NCBI GenBank assembly: GCA_020697255.1
Contig: JAJFBE010000003.1
Coordinates: 124,001-188,000, forward strand
From: Burkholderiales bacterium
GTDB lineage: Bacteria > Pseudomonadota > Gammaproteobacteria > Burkholderiales > UBA11063
Direction of reading: 5' to 3'
DNA: 64,000 nt
The notes under the pieces were generated by a model. The model saw only the letters and a program-made list of their open reading frames with translations, was not told the DNA's origin and made no database searches. The stretch's first letter is position 1. The number at the start of each line of letters is the position of its first letter. Of the stretch, positions 46,524 through 54,327 are shown piece by piece. Made by a program: the position numbers and the translations under genes.

Positions 46524-46888
46524 TGTATCCTACCTCCTGTTATAATTTCATCAACTTTTCTGAAAAAATCTTCTAATAGTTGATTTGCATTTATAAATTC
46601 ATATGCTGTGCCTTTATCTGCCCAATTTTTATGCATATGGTCATATTCTACAATTCGACCTTTGAATTTTTTCCCTGGTTTTATAGCATGCGCATTGTCA
46701 AAGCCAAAAATCCTCTTGTTATACCTGTCATGTAACGTTAAACAGTATCGTATACCATGTGGGCGTTCTATTGTCGGTACAGTTAATGTTGCCTCAAATT
46801 TAGCCCAGTAACCGCCAGGTAAAGTGAATTCTTCACCATTAAGATCAAGAAGATAATCTAAACCATTATGCACTTTATACGCTTTCAC
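46520..46888 (-). CDS. TumE family toxin (DUF6516)
   Basis: 122 residues with a strongly conserved pattern: LLDLNGEEFTLPGGYWAKFE, ERPHGIRYCLTLHDRYNKRI, FGFDNAHAIKPGKKFKGRIV and EYDHMHKNWADKGTAYEF, then QLLEDFFRKVDEII. The His-rich Y-D-H-x-H motif suggests a metal or nucleic-acid active site, but the target of the family is not settled. Here the toxin gene is first and the HTH gene second. Repeats bracket the pair. Confidence 0.82.
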   Translation of the reverse strand: MKAYKVHNGLDYLLDLNGEEFTLPGGYWAKFEATLTVPTIERPHGIRYCLTLHDRYNKRIFGFDNAHAIKPGKKFKGRIVEYDHMHKNWADKGTAYEFINANQLLEDFFRKVDEIITGGRIQ

Positions 46889-46941
46889 ATATGAGCTGCT
46901 GATAATTATATCATAAAAGTAGTATTAAGCTTAATATTTTT

Positions 46942-46972
46942 GCAATGTGCAAAAAATGCACATTGCTTTTTT
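46942..46972. terminator. Perfect hairpin with T-run upstream of TumE
   Basis: GCAATGTGCA (46942-46951), AAAAA, TGCACATTGC (46957-46966), then T6 (46967-46972). The stem of ten perfect pairs plus the T-run is an intrinsic terminator for plus-strand transcription; on the minus strand an A/T flank also exists. Stem apex and loop resemble the hairpins of repeats A and B. Confidence 0.6.
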
Positions 46973-47040
46973 ATCAAGTAAGTACATTTACTTGAGTTAG
47001 GTTACTTAATATCAGTCCATGCTTGACGTATAATGTCTAT

Positions 47041-47125
47041 GCTGCTCTTTTTGAACTGTCCGGAATTTCCGGATAGTTGAAGTTATATATATTAAATTCG
47101 AACTGTTGCAAAAAATGCAACAGTT
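47041..47125. repeat. Double-hairpin repeat, copy B, upstream of TumE
   Basis: The first palindrome TTGAACTGTCCGGAA ... TTCCGGATAGTTGA lies at 47051-47080 and the second, AACTGTTGCA-AAAAA-TGCAACAGTT, at 47101-47125. It also begins GCTGC. Together with copy A, about 960 bases away in the same orientation, it brackets the TumE/TumA module. Confidence 0.6.
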
Positions 47126-47168
47126 AAATTTTTATTAGCTGGCATTCTAGCATATGAAATTAAAAAAG

Positions 47169-47188
47169 TTTTGCGAATATTCGCAAAA
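47169..47188. promoter_or_regulatory. Perfect 20-base palindrome
   Basis: TTTTGCGAATATTCGCAAAA is fully self-complementary with no loop, a form more typical of a dimeric-protein site than of a terminator. It lies in the 600-base gene-free stretch 46889-47503. Otherwise that stretch holds the terminator at 46942, repeat B and a decayed repeat near 47250 related to 50222. Confidence 0.4.
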
Positions 47189-47503
47189 TTATCTAACTAA
47201 TTGTTTAATAATGAATTAATTTTTATTTTTCTACAATTATTTAGCCAGAAATTTTCTGGATGGCATAATTCCAATACTAGGTGTTACCTTAGATTTTTGA
47301 CGCATATTAACATTTATTGTCACAAATATTGTACAAATATTTTTTTATACAATAAAAGGCTTATAACATTAAATGTTATTTGCTATAAATAGGAATTACA
47401 TATCTGCTAATTATTACATCTTTAGCCGTGCATTTTATATATATTAGCCAGTATAATCAAAAAGTCTGAACACTTTAATGAAAAAACTATGGTAATAAAT
47501 ATT

Positions 47504-48277
47504 TCAAAATGGTATGTCTTCAGATTTTAGTGTTTGTACTGTGCTTTTATTGTATTCAAACTGTCCTTGATTTTCTAAAATCCAATTTTCTCCAATTTCT
47601 GTAATAGTACAAACGTTAAATGGTGCACTATTATAATCATCTGGCGTTCTCTTTTCAATTTTAATCATTTTCATTTGTTCTAGTGATTTTAATGCAATAC
47701 CAGTAGCTAACTCATTATAGCCAGCTTTACCCATTTCTTTTATAAGCGAATAATTAGGTATTCCAGTATCATCGCAAAAGGAGCTTTGAAATACAAATAT
47801 TAGTAATGCAATTTGGAAGCCACTTAGTCCTTTAGTTTCTTTAATTGGGGTTACAATAATTTTTTCTGCTTGCTTATTACTCTCTAGAAATGCTTTAATC
47901 TTATTTGTTATCTGAACACCTAACTTTTTAAAGTCAGTGACTGAGGATGCTTTATAAGATATGATTGCTTTATGCCCAATGTCAAAAGGAAATTTATCTC
48001 GTGTATTTTCACAAATCATAACTACATCTTTGCCACTAGCAAAGGCAAATCCTAATTCGTACCAAACATTTGGATTATTATCGGTAATTTCAGCCAAACA
48101 TACAGCACATTCCCGTATATTTTGCTCTATATCATCAATCAAAATTTTAGCACCAGGGTCTTTATCAACTCTGTAAGCTTCCAAACCGGCAGCTTCTATT
48201 GCAGGCTTGTATGTATCTTCATATCTATCATCAAATTTACCAGCATCAAAAGGTTGGATTACAAAACATTTTTTCAT
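47504..48277 (-). CDS. TIR-like / nucleoside deoxyribosyltransferase-fold protein with winged helix and SSB-like C-terminal tip
   Basis: 257 residues. The N-terminal domain (1-130) reads KKCFVIQPFDAGKFDDRYED, TYKPAIEAAGLEAYRVDKDP, ILIDDIEQNIRECAVCLAEI and NNPNVWYELGFAFASGKDVV, a pattern shared by bacterial TIR-like and nucleoside 2-deoxyribosyltransferase proteins, with the Glu in W-Y-E-L-G as probable catalytic residue. A helical linker leads to a winged-helix-like region (LSGFQIALLIFVFQSSFC ... ALKSLEQMKMIKIEKRT). The last residues LKSEDIPF closely resemble the acidic tail of single-strand DNA-binding protein. It is probably an NAD or nucleotide hydrolase in phage defence (inference). An AbiJ-like gene lies upstream. 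Confidence 0.65.
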   Translation of the reverse strand: MKKCFVIQPFDAGKFDDRYEDTYKPAIEAAGLEAYRVDKDPGAKILIDDIEQNIRECAVCLAEITDNNPNVWYELGFAFASGKDVVMICENTRDKFPFDIGHKAIISYKASSVTDFKKLGVQITNKIKAFLESNKQAEKIIVTPIKETKGLSGFQIALLIFVFQSSFCDDTGIPNYSLIKEMGKAGYNELATGIALKSLEQMKMIKIEKRTPDDYNSAPFNVCTITEIGENWILENQGQFEYNKSTVQTLKSEDIPF

Positions 48278-48435
48278 ATTAAACCACTTGTAATTTAAAT
48301 TAATAACAAATAAATCTCCGCTATTATATCAGCAATGCCAATAGCGTTTTGTGTTAAAGAAAATTATGTAATATAGGCTTAGCATCCTTTCATATCCTGA
48401 TCTAATCAATAATGAAAATTTAGGTAAACTTATGC

Positions 48436-49278
48436 TCAAAATGGTATGTTATCTATAGTGCTCGTTCCTATATTATTTACATGCTTAATGTTTTTAGTTA
48501 ACAAATATGTAATTGTAGTGGCACAAATACCAACAGTTAATTGAGCTTCTTCATATGTTGGATTTCGTCCCTCATTTAAATGCCGGCCATGATTAGACGC
48601 ATATCCCCATAGATATTCAATTGCTTTATTTAAAGGAGTTGGTATAGTTTTAGCATTTTTATTATCTTTATTTAATATCACCCCTAATGTAGACTTTGTG
48701 TCGCCTGTTAAATCACGCATTAAGCATTCTAACGCTGCCATTGAATGCTGAATGGCACCAGTAATGTCAGCTTCTGGGCGAATTGATAAATTACTTATTG
48801 CTTTGTGCAGTTCTTTATAGGTAGTTTGATAACCAATATTGCTGTTGTCCAATAGATTCAAAGATTGGCTTATAATTTGTTCTAAAGCTTCAGGAGCCCT
48901 TGTTTTGATTATACCGTTGACCAATTGCCAGCCGATCCCATGTTTTATGAAATATTTATTAATTCGTTGCATAAAGTCATTACTATTTAATTCCGCATTT
49001 ATTTTTTCAATAATATCATAAACTTCATACCATTGAGCATTATCAATAAGGCAAATTACTTCATTATAAACATAATCATATCCATAATTATTTTCATCTT
49101 TTCGCTTCATTAATAAATTACATATTAAGCTACGTAAATTTTTTATTTGCATTCCACAATCAAGAGCTAACTGAACTATTACGCCATTGAGTTCTGAGTT
49201 ACCTTCATTGCGTATTGTAATTTCTGGTTCAACATGTTGGTTAAATCCATGTCTTTCTGAAAAAATTTTACCTTCCAT
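48436..49278 (-). CDS. AbiJ-NTD4/HEPN-like abortive infection protein with IPF tail
   Basis: 280 residues. The N-terminus has KIFSERHGFNQHVEPEITIR, the F-S-x-R-x-G motif of AbiJ N-terminal domain 4, then LRSLICNLLMKRKDENNYGY. The middle is helical. The C-terminal part LRPEAD-type region, TKSTLGVILNKDN, IEYLWGYASNHGRHLNEGRN and PTYEEAQLTVGICATTITYL matches the HEPN-like C-terminal domain of such proteins, here with H-G-R-H instead of the more common G-x-R-H-G. It ends STIDNIPF, again like the SSB tail. It probably acts as an RNase upon phage attack (inference) and is separated from the TIR-like gene by 158 bases. Confidence 0.6.
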   Translation of the reverse strand: MEGKIFSERHGFNQHVEPEITIRNEGNSELNGVIVQLALDCGMQIKNLRSLICNLLMKRKDENNYGYDYVYNEVICLIDNAQWYEVYDIIEKINAELNSNDFMQRINKYFIKHGIGWQLVNGIIKTRAPEALEQIISQSLNLLDNSNIGYQTTYKELHKAISNLSIRPEADITGAIQHSMAALECLMRDLTGDTKSTLGVILNKDNKNAKTIPTPLNKAIEYLWGYASNHGRHLNEGRNPTYEEAQLTVGICATTITYLLTKNIKHVNNIGTSTIDNIPF

Positions 49279-49523
49279 TATCTTAATTCCTTATAATCTT
49301 TTGTTCAATGAATCGTTTCAATAACGCAACATCCACATGGCTTTATTTCAGCTCCACAGGTTTTTTGAGAATATGCTAGGTGTTCTGCTGTGGCAGAAGT
49401 TCATAACTTTTATTTTTTAAATGGTAAAACTAAGTATAAGTCTTTTATATATTATGCAGCATAGCTTTTGATATACCAATGGTTTTATGTTCATTAATTT
49501 GTATTTATTTTTGTCCATAAAGC

Positions 49524-49943
49524 CTAACAAAATCGCGTATTACTGAATTTAAATGGATACAGCTCTTTTAGCATATAACCAAATGATGTTATCTTTCGCC
49601 TATATTTCTGCACATTATCTAAAAACTTGTTGCAATTAGATATCAATGCGGCTTTATTTTTTACGGACATATTTATATGATGTTTTAATTCTTCTATATT
49701 TAATATTTCTAATTTAGACTGAATTTTTACAAAAGATTCCTCTAGCAAATTTTTATATTCGTTATTACTCTTGGTTTTATGCTCTTCGGTAAGCGTATAA
49801 ATAGCCATTAATTTCCAACCTTCATCAGCTAAAGTATCTAACATTTCAACTTGCCCTTTAATTCTCCAAGTAAAAATATTATTTACCCATGCGCCAATAA
49901 ATACGCCTAGAAAAGTCGAGAAGACTGAAACTAGAATTTGCAT
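49524..49943 (-). CDS. Small membrane-anchored protein, unknown
   Basis: 139 residues. One N-terminal hydrophobic helix (ILVSVFSTFLGVFIGAWVNN) anchors a helical cytoplasmic part (MLDTLADEGWKLMAIYTLTE, LEILNIEELKHHINMSVKNK, NKFLDNVQKYRRKITSFGYM). No family is recognised. Its position at the end of the defence island suggests an accessory role, not shown. Confidence 0.55.
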   Translation of the reverse strand: MQILVSVFSTFLGVFIGAWVNNIFTWRIKGQVEMLDTLADEGWKLMAIYTLTEEHKTKSNNEYKNLLEESFVKIQSKLEILNIEELKHHINMSVKNKAALISNCNKFLDNVQKYRRKITSFGYMLKELYPFKFSNTRFC

Positions 49944-50527
49944 ATGATATCCTCTTTAAGAATAAGTATATCTACTCAATTATGACTGCATTAACTAAAA
50001 CTTGTTTTTGGAACGGATAATTATACAAGAGTTTACGCGAAGATGCCCAGCTAATTGCACTTGGTTAAAAAGTCTGTAAAAGGATATTTATTCAGCCTAG
50101 GTTCAGGATGGTTGAACCAATTTGTTTATAGTACATTATTTATTACACACGAAACTACCAATTTGGTAGTCTATGTAAAAACAAATAATATATTGTGAGC
50201 AATTATTTTATAAGGCAATAAAAATTTTCTGGATGGTGTGGTCAAAAAATCCGGGATACCCTTATATTTTTGGCATATTTTATGGTAAAACTAAGCCTAA
50301 TATGCTTTAATATATATAGACATAGCTATATATATTAATATTCACGATATTAATTTACTCACTATTATATACTTTATAGTGGCATAAAAATACATGAGTT
50401 GAAAGAAAAAATTGAATTCGAACAGTAAAATAAACCAATTTTGTTAGTTATATCGATTATTATTTCTATTTTTACATTAATAGATCTTAATGCCGTCGAT
50501 GAATTGCTCTTATCCTATTAACTGAAA
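49944..50527. other. Gene-free stretch with decayed repeats
   Basis: No convincing frame is present. AAATTTTCTGGATGG at 50222-50236 and the following ~45 bases repeat 47249-47305, and ATGGTAAAACTAAG at 50282-50295 with its following ~35 bases repeats 49421-49464. This shows that pieces of one ancestral sequence were copied within the island. Otherwise nothing is assignable. Confidence 0.35.
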
Positions 50528-51073
50528 TTAATGGTTTTTCCAGTTGTTATGTTTTGATTCATTTTTAAATTTAGCTAATCGTGCGCGATTTAAACTTTTA
50601 TAATATATATTACCCATAATTAATCGGTAATCATGAACTAAACTTGCTAGCTTTTTTGCTGTTAATGCTCTCCTCCAATCTTCATCTGTAAATAATTTGC
50701 AATATATTGGTAATGCGTCAAAAATTGATAAAAAGAGCATACAAACCAGACCTACAATATTGGGGTTGAAACATATTTTGCGTTCTTCATTAGCAATTAA
50801 TGCTCCAAGCTCATTGAATTGTAGGCTAAGATGAATAATACTATCCGGCAGAGATTTAAAGCTATGTAAATCAATAAGCGTCTCTTCCATCATAAAGTAT
50901 AGGGATTCAACCTCTTGTGAATCTAGAGGATTAAGGTTATTATGGTATATATGTTCATTATTGGGATAATTTCGAGCATTTTCTGTATTTAGAATTTGGC
51001 ATGATGAATTTATGGTTGATTGTATGATTGTAGCATGGCATGTTTCAGTCTGCCTCGTAATATTATATTCCAT
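50528..51073 (-). CDS. Hypothetical protein
   Basis: 181 residues. The N-terminal 45 residues are polar and rich in Asn/Thr. Then come helices (EVESLYFMMEETLIDLHSFK, SLPDSIIHLSLQFNELGALI) and one more hydrophobic stretch (NPNIVGLVCMLFLSIFDALP) that may be buried rather than membrane-spanning. The C-terminus is basic (LAKFKNESKHNNWKNH). I do not recognise a family. It stands alone on the minus strand between the defence island and the kinase locus. Confidence 0.55.
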   Translation of the reverse strand: MEYNITRQTETCHATIIQSTINSSCQILNTENARNYPNNEHIYHNNLNPLDSQEVESLYFMMEETLIDLHSFKSLPDSIIHLSLQFNELGALIANEERKICFNPNIVGLVCMLFLSIFDALPIYCKLFTDEDWRRALTAKKLASLVHDYRLIMGNIYYKSLNRARLAKFKNESKHNNWKNH

Positions 51074-51585
51074 ATTTTACCCTCCAATAAAATAATGTTG
51101 TTTCATAACCGAATGTTAATTCCAGTTTTCATATGGATTTAGAGTAGGATCATGTTGCTGTTTTATCTTAAGATCCAATAGAGTTAATCAGATTAAATAA
51201 GAGTTTTTGACATCAGCATATTAAGTGGTAGTTCTTATCACTAAAAGTTCCGGAACTATTAATGCTATCTTACGAAGCACTCCCTTATAAATGTTTGCAT
51301 AAAATAAAAAACTACCACGTCGATACTATGTCAAATTTAACTCAAAGTCCAATTTGAAAAATTATTTAACCCCTAATACATATATTCGTCAGTGTGCAGC
51401 AGCTTGTATTTAAAAATCTACCCTTCGACATACGGGTATATTATAGACTATAGTATAGCATATTATAATATCTATTTGTGAATATTTAATATGCTAAAAT
51501 ATTTTAACCAGGGAATTGATATTAAATGGCAGCCAATAATTTGGTAAAAGTATAAATGAGAATAAGATTATGACAGGGAGTTCAT

Positions 51586-51648
51586 ATGAATACAGTATTG
51601 GAAGATATATATGATAAAACAACTTGGCTTCAGAACTTAACATCATGA
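51586..51648 (+). CDS. Possible 20-residue peptide with a strong ribosome binding site
   Basis: GGGAG, five bases, then ATG at 51586 opens MNTVLEDIYDKTTWLQNLTS and TGA at 51646. The ribosome site is stronger than for most genes here. The frame is very short and faces the 3' end of the membrane kinase gene. Apart from this, 51074-51699 holds nothing I can assign. It may be a leader, a signal peptide for the kinase, or chance. Confidence 0.25.
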   Translation: MNTVLEDIYDKTTWLQNLTS

Positions 51649-51699
51649 ATTTTAGGTGTTAGGCTCACTAGCCCATAGAGTTAGGGGGCTCAGTAAGCT

Positions 51700-53922
51700 T
51701 TATGTACTAAGCTGGTTGGTCTCTGCTATATGTGTAAGTAAGATTTTGGGAATAATTCTAATTTGTGATTTAGTTGCGTTTTCTTGAACAGAGTTTACAC
51801 TAAATTCATTTGTTAAAAGGTAAGCATTCATATTGATTTTATAATAATTAATTAACTCTAAACCAGTTTCATGCCCGTCCTCAATATAGTAATCAATAAA
51901 AAAAGTTGTTCTATTTAAAATGGATTCATTATTATTTATCCACTCTTTAAATTGACTTATCTGAGTAAAATACTTTACTTCTAACGCTCTGCTTATATTA
52001 GACTGGATAAAATAATGGATACTTGGATCGTCATCCAGCACAACTACAAAATCTCGTAGAGTTATTGTTGTAGGAAACCATGATGGAGTAGAACTCGTTT
52101 TGATTTGTACATTAACCTTTGTGTATTCGTTAATGGCAGATTCTATAAATAGTTTTCCATTGTTTTCTTCAAAAAATTTAATTGCAGATTTTAGCCCTAT
52201 GCCATTACCAGCAGACTTGCTAGAATAGCCATGTTTGATTTTTTCTAAAGCTTCTTTACTAATACCGCAACCATTATCAGTTATTGTTAAATATGCATAA
52301 TCATTATCATTTGAGATTATAAAATTGATACATTTTACTCCCGCGTTAGCTTCTGTAGCTTCACATGCATTACTTATCAGGTTGGATAATTTATGTTTAA
52401 ATTCTTCTGGGTTGATAAATAGCCATAATACTTTACAAGTAGTATTATCATTAAAATTAAACTCGCACTTTGCGTGATATTCTATCGACTTTTGGACAAC
52501 AATACTATCCACTAAATCATGAAGTAGTGTGGAGACAGTGTCTTGTTTTTCATAACTTCTTTTAGTTTGTTTGATGTTAAGATTTAATAAATTAATCAAA
52601 ATATATTTAATACTATCTATGGATGTTTTCAATGATTTTAGCAGCTTTTCGTCAATTTCCACAATGTTGCTTAACTTATCCTTACAATACTGTAGGGTTG
52701 AAAGTGGCGACTGAATATCATGCGCAATCTCTCTTGCTAAAAGCCCGATTGCTGCATCTTTGGACTGTTTATTTACCAATGAAATAAGTGTTTTAATTTG
52801 CTGTGCTATACGTTGGGTCTCGCTATAGTGCTTTGAGTCTATAATTTTAAAATCAGTAACACTCTTATCGTTTAATAACACATGATTTATATCATTTTGG
52901 ATATTTAAAAGTGGCTGCTCCACAGTTTTGCCGATGAATATTGAAATAAATGCAATAATCAAGGAGCCAATCATAATAATTGTTGGAAAAAAAATATAAA
53001 ACTTTTCATTTATTGTAGCAACTTGCTTAAGCAAGATAAAGAATAGAATTAAACTAAACACGATCATAACAAAAGAATAAAATGAAAACTTTATTCTTAT
53101 GTCTGTTGAACTTGCGAACCATGCCTTAATATCATAACTTTTTGTACTGATTAATTTTGTCATACCAAATATTAGCAATATTAACCCTAACATCCAAAAT
53201 AATTCAGCCCAGGGTAATAGTGTTTTTATTCCAGAAACGTAACAAGATGTCATCATAAATTCACTAGCAGTTAATACAATATAAGCAGACGCTATTATTG
53301 CAACTCCAATTTTTTTCGAGTATATAAGCCAAAAAAATGCAAGATTAAATAAAATCAAGTCCACAACTGATTGTATAATTCCTATAAAATCAATTTGAAT
53401 AGTATTACGCAATGACCAATATTCATGAATAGACTTGGTATCGATAGAAAATATTAAAAAAACTCCAATGTTTACTATAAAAGCAACAATTAATCCCACA
53501 AAAATATTTCTTGGTTCTAATACATATAAAAATAAAGCTCTTACAATAAAAGTTATAGTGATTGCATAGTATATAAAGTGAAATATATCAAAAATAAAAG
53601 CATATGATGATTTATGAGGAATAGAATAAACGATGTAATATAAAACATCTAAAATAAAAAGAAAAACTATAGATAAGGTAAAGAATTTGAACAGTTTCTT
53701 TTCCTCAAGGTTCATTTTATAATAAATCATAAGTGCTAGAATTATATTAACCAAATCAATGCAAAATTCCAAATTTTGGCAAATAACGCTAGTGTCGTAT
53801 TGTGTTAGAACTTGAACTAAAAGTAAAAATATCCATATTATAATGCCCAGAATAGCAATAAATAACATTATATTATGGTTACATAATTTTTTTGTTAGTT
53901 TATTCAACATAATATATGACAT
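51700..53922 (-). CDS. Membrane hybrid histidine kinase with C-terminal receiver-like domain
   Basis: 740 residues. About ten hydrophobic helices fill residues 15-345 (for example IMLFIAILGIIIWIFLLLVQ, LFFILLKQVATINEKFYIFF). The kinase core has AREIAHDIQSPLSTLQYCKD (His box), NLISNACEATEA (N box), ITDNGCGISKEAL and GNGIGLKSAIKFFEE. The C-terminal receiver FVVVLDDDPSIHYF ... FFIDYYIEDG ... YLLTNEF ... IIPK is a clear paralogue of the receiver in the NRPS-linked kinase (same LDDDPSIH). It senses an unknown membrane or lipophilic signal. It is five bases downstream of the isomerase-like gene, so likely in one operon with it. Confidence 0.82.
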   Translation of the reverse strand: MSYIMLNKLTKKLCNHNIMLFIAILGIIIWIFLLLVQVLTQYDTSVICQNLEFCIDLVNIILALMIYYKMNLEEKKLFKFFTLSIVFLFILDVLYYIVYSIPHKSSYAFIFDIFHFIYYAITITFIVRALFLYVLEPRNIFVGLIVAFIVNIGVFLIFSIDTKSIHEYWSLRNTIQIDFIGIIQSVVDLILFNLAFFWLIYSKKIGVAIIASAYIVLTASEFMMTSCYVSGIKTLLPWAELFWMLGLILLIFGMTKLISTKSYDIKAWFASSTDIRIKFSFYSFVMIVFSLILFFILLKQVATINEKFYIFFPTIIMIGSLIIAFISIFIGKTVEQPLLNIQNDINHVLLNDKSVTDFKIIDSKHYSETQRIAQQIKTLISLVNKQSKDAAIGLLAREIAHDIQSPLSTLQYCKDKLSNIVEIDEKLLKSLKTSIDSIKYILINLLNLNIKQTKRSYEKQDTVSTLLHDLVDSIVVQKSIEYHAKCEFNFNDNTTCKVLWLFINPEEFKHKLSNLISNACEATEANAGVKCINFIISNDNDYAYLTITDNGCGISKEALEKIKHGYSSKSAGNGIGLKSAIKFFEENNGKLFIESAINEYTKVNVQIKTSSTPSWFPTTITLRDFVVVLDDDPSIHYFIQSNISRALEVKYFTQISQFKEWINNNESILNRTTFFIDYYIEDGHETGLELINYYKINMNAYLLTNEFSVNSVQENATKSQIRIIPKILLTHIAETNQLST

Positions 53923-53927
53923 TTTAC

Positions 53928-54272
53928 TCAGCTTTTAAAATGTTCGGATACTACTAAACAATCTACTGACATTTTAATTTTAAACATATCGTAGCCCACC
54001 ATATAATCTTTTAGCATTTCTAATGATCTTTCACCAGTTTGGTCTAATGATTTTTTTCCAATATAGGGTTTTACTTTTATTTCTAAGTGAATAAATGCAT
54101 TATTAGAATCACCATCACCAATTAGATATTGAGTATGTGGAATTACCATACTACTACATGAAGTTAGCTTAACACCTAAGCTGTTAACCATTAATTCATG
54201 TAATTTTTTAAATAGTGGCACAAAATCACAGTTAGATAAATTATTACTATGTCTTAAAACTACATGCGGCAT
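53928..54272 (-). CDS. 5-carboxymethyl-2-hydroxymuconate isomerase-like protein (tautomerase superfamily)
   Basis: 114 residues starting MPHVVLRHSNNLSNCDFVPL, with the N-terminal proline that serves as general base in the superfamily after Met removal, then MVIPHTQYLIGDGDSNNAFI and HLEIKVKPYIGKKSLDQTGE as in CHMI-type enzymes. In aromatic-acid catabolism CHMI isomerises a muconate, but no other such pathway genes are here. It might tautomerise a signal or product of the neighbouring oxidase (inference). A truncated second copy lies at 55639-55719. Confidence 0.8.
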   Translation of the reverse strand: MPHVVLRHSNNLSNCDFVPLFKKLHELMVNSLGVKLTSCSSMVIPHTQYLIGDGDSNNAFIHLEIKVKPYIGKKSLDQTGERSLEMLKDYMVGYDMFKIKMSVDCLVVSEHFKS

Positions 54273-54327
54273 GGTTTACTCAATAAATAAAATATAGATA
54301 AATACAAGAAGAAAGCTGATTTTTTCT

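Noticed and set aside
43983-47125. Integron attC sites between toxin-antitoxin genes
   Set aside because: The cassette-like layout and hairpins suggested this, but no paired RYYYAAC/GTTRRRY core sites at the right spacing and no integrase were found.
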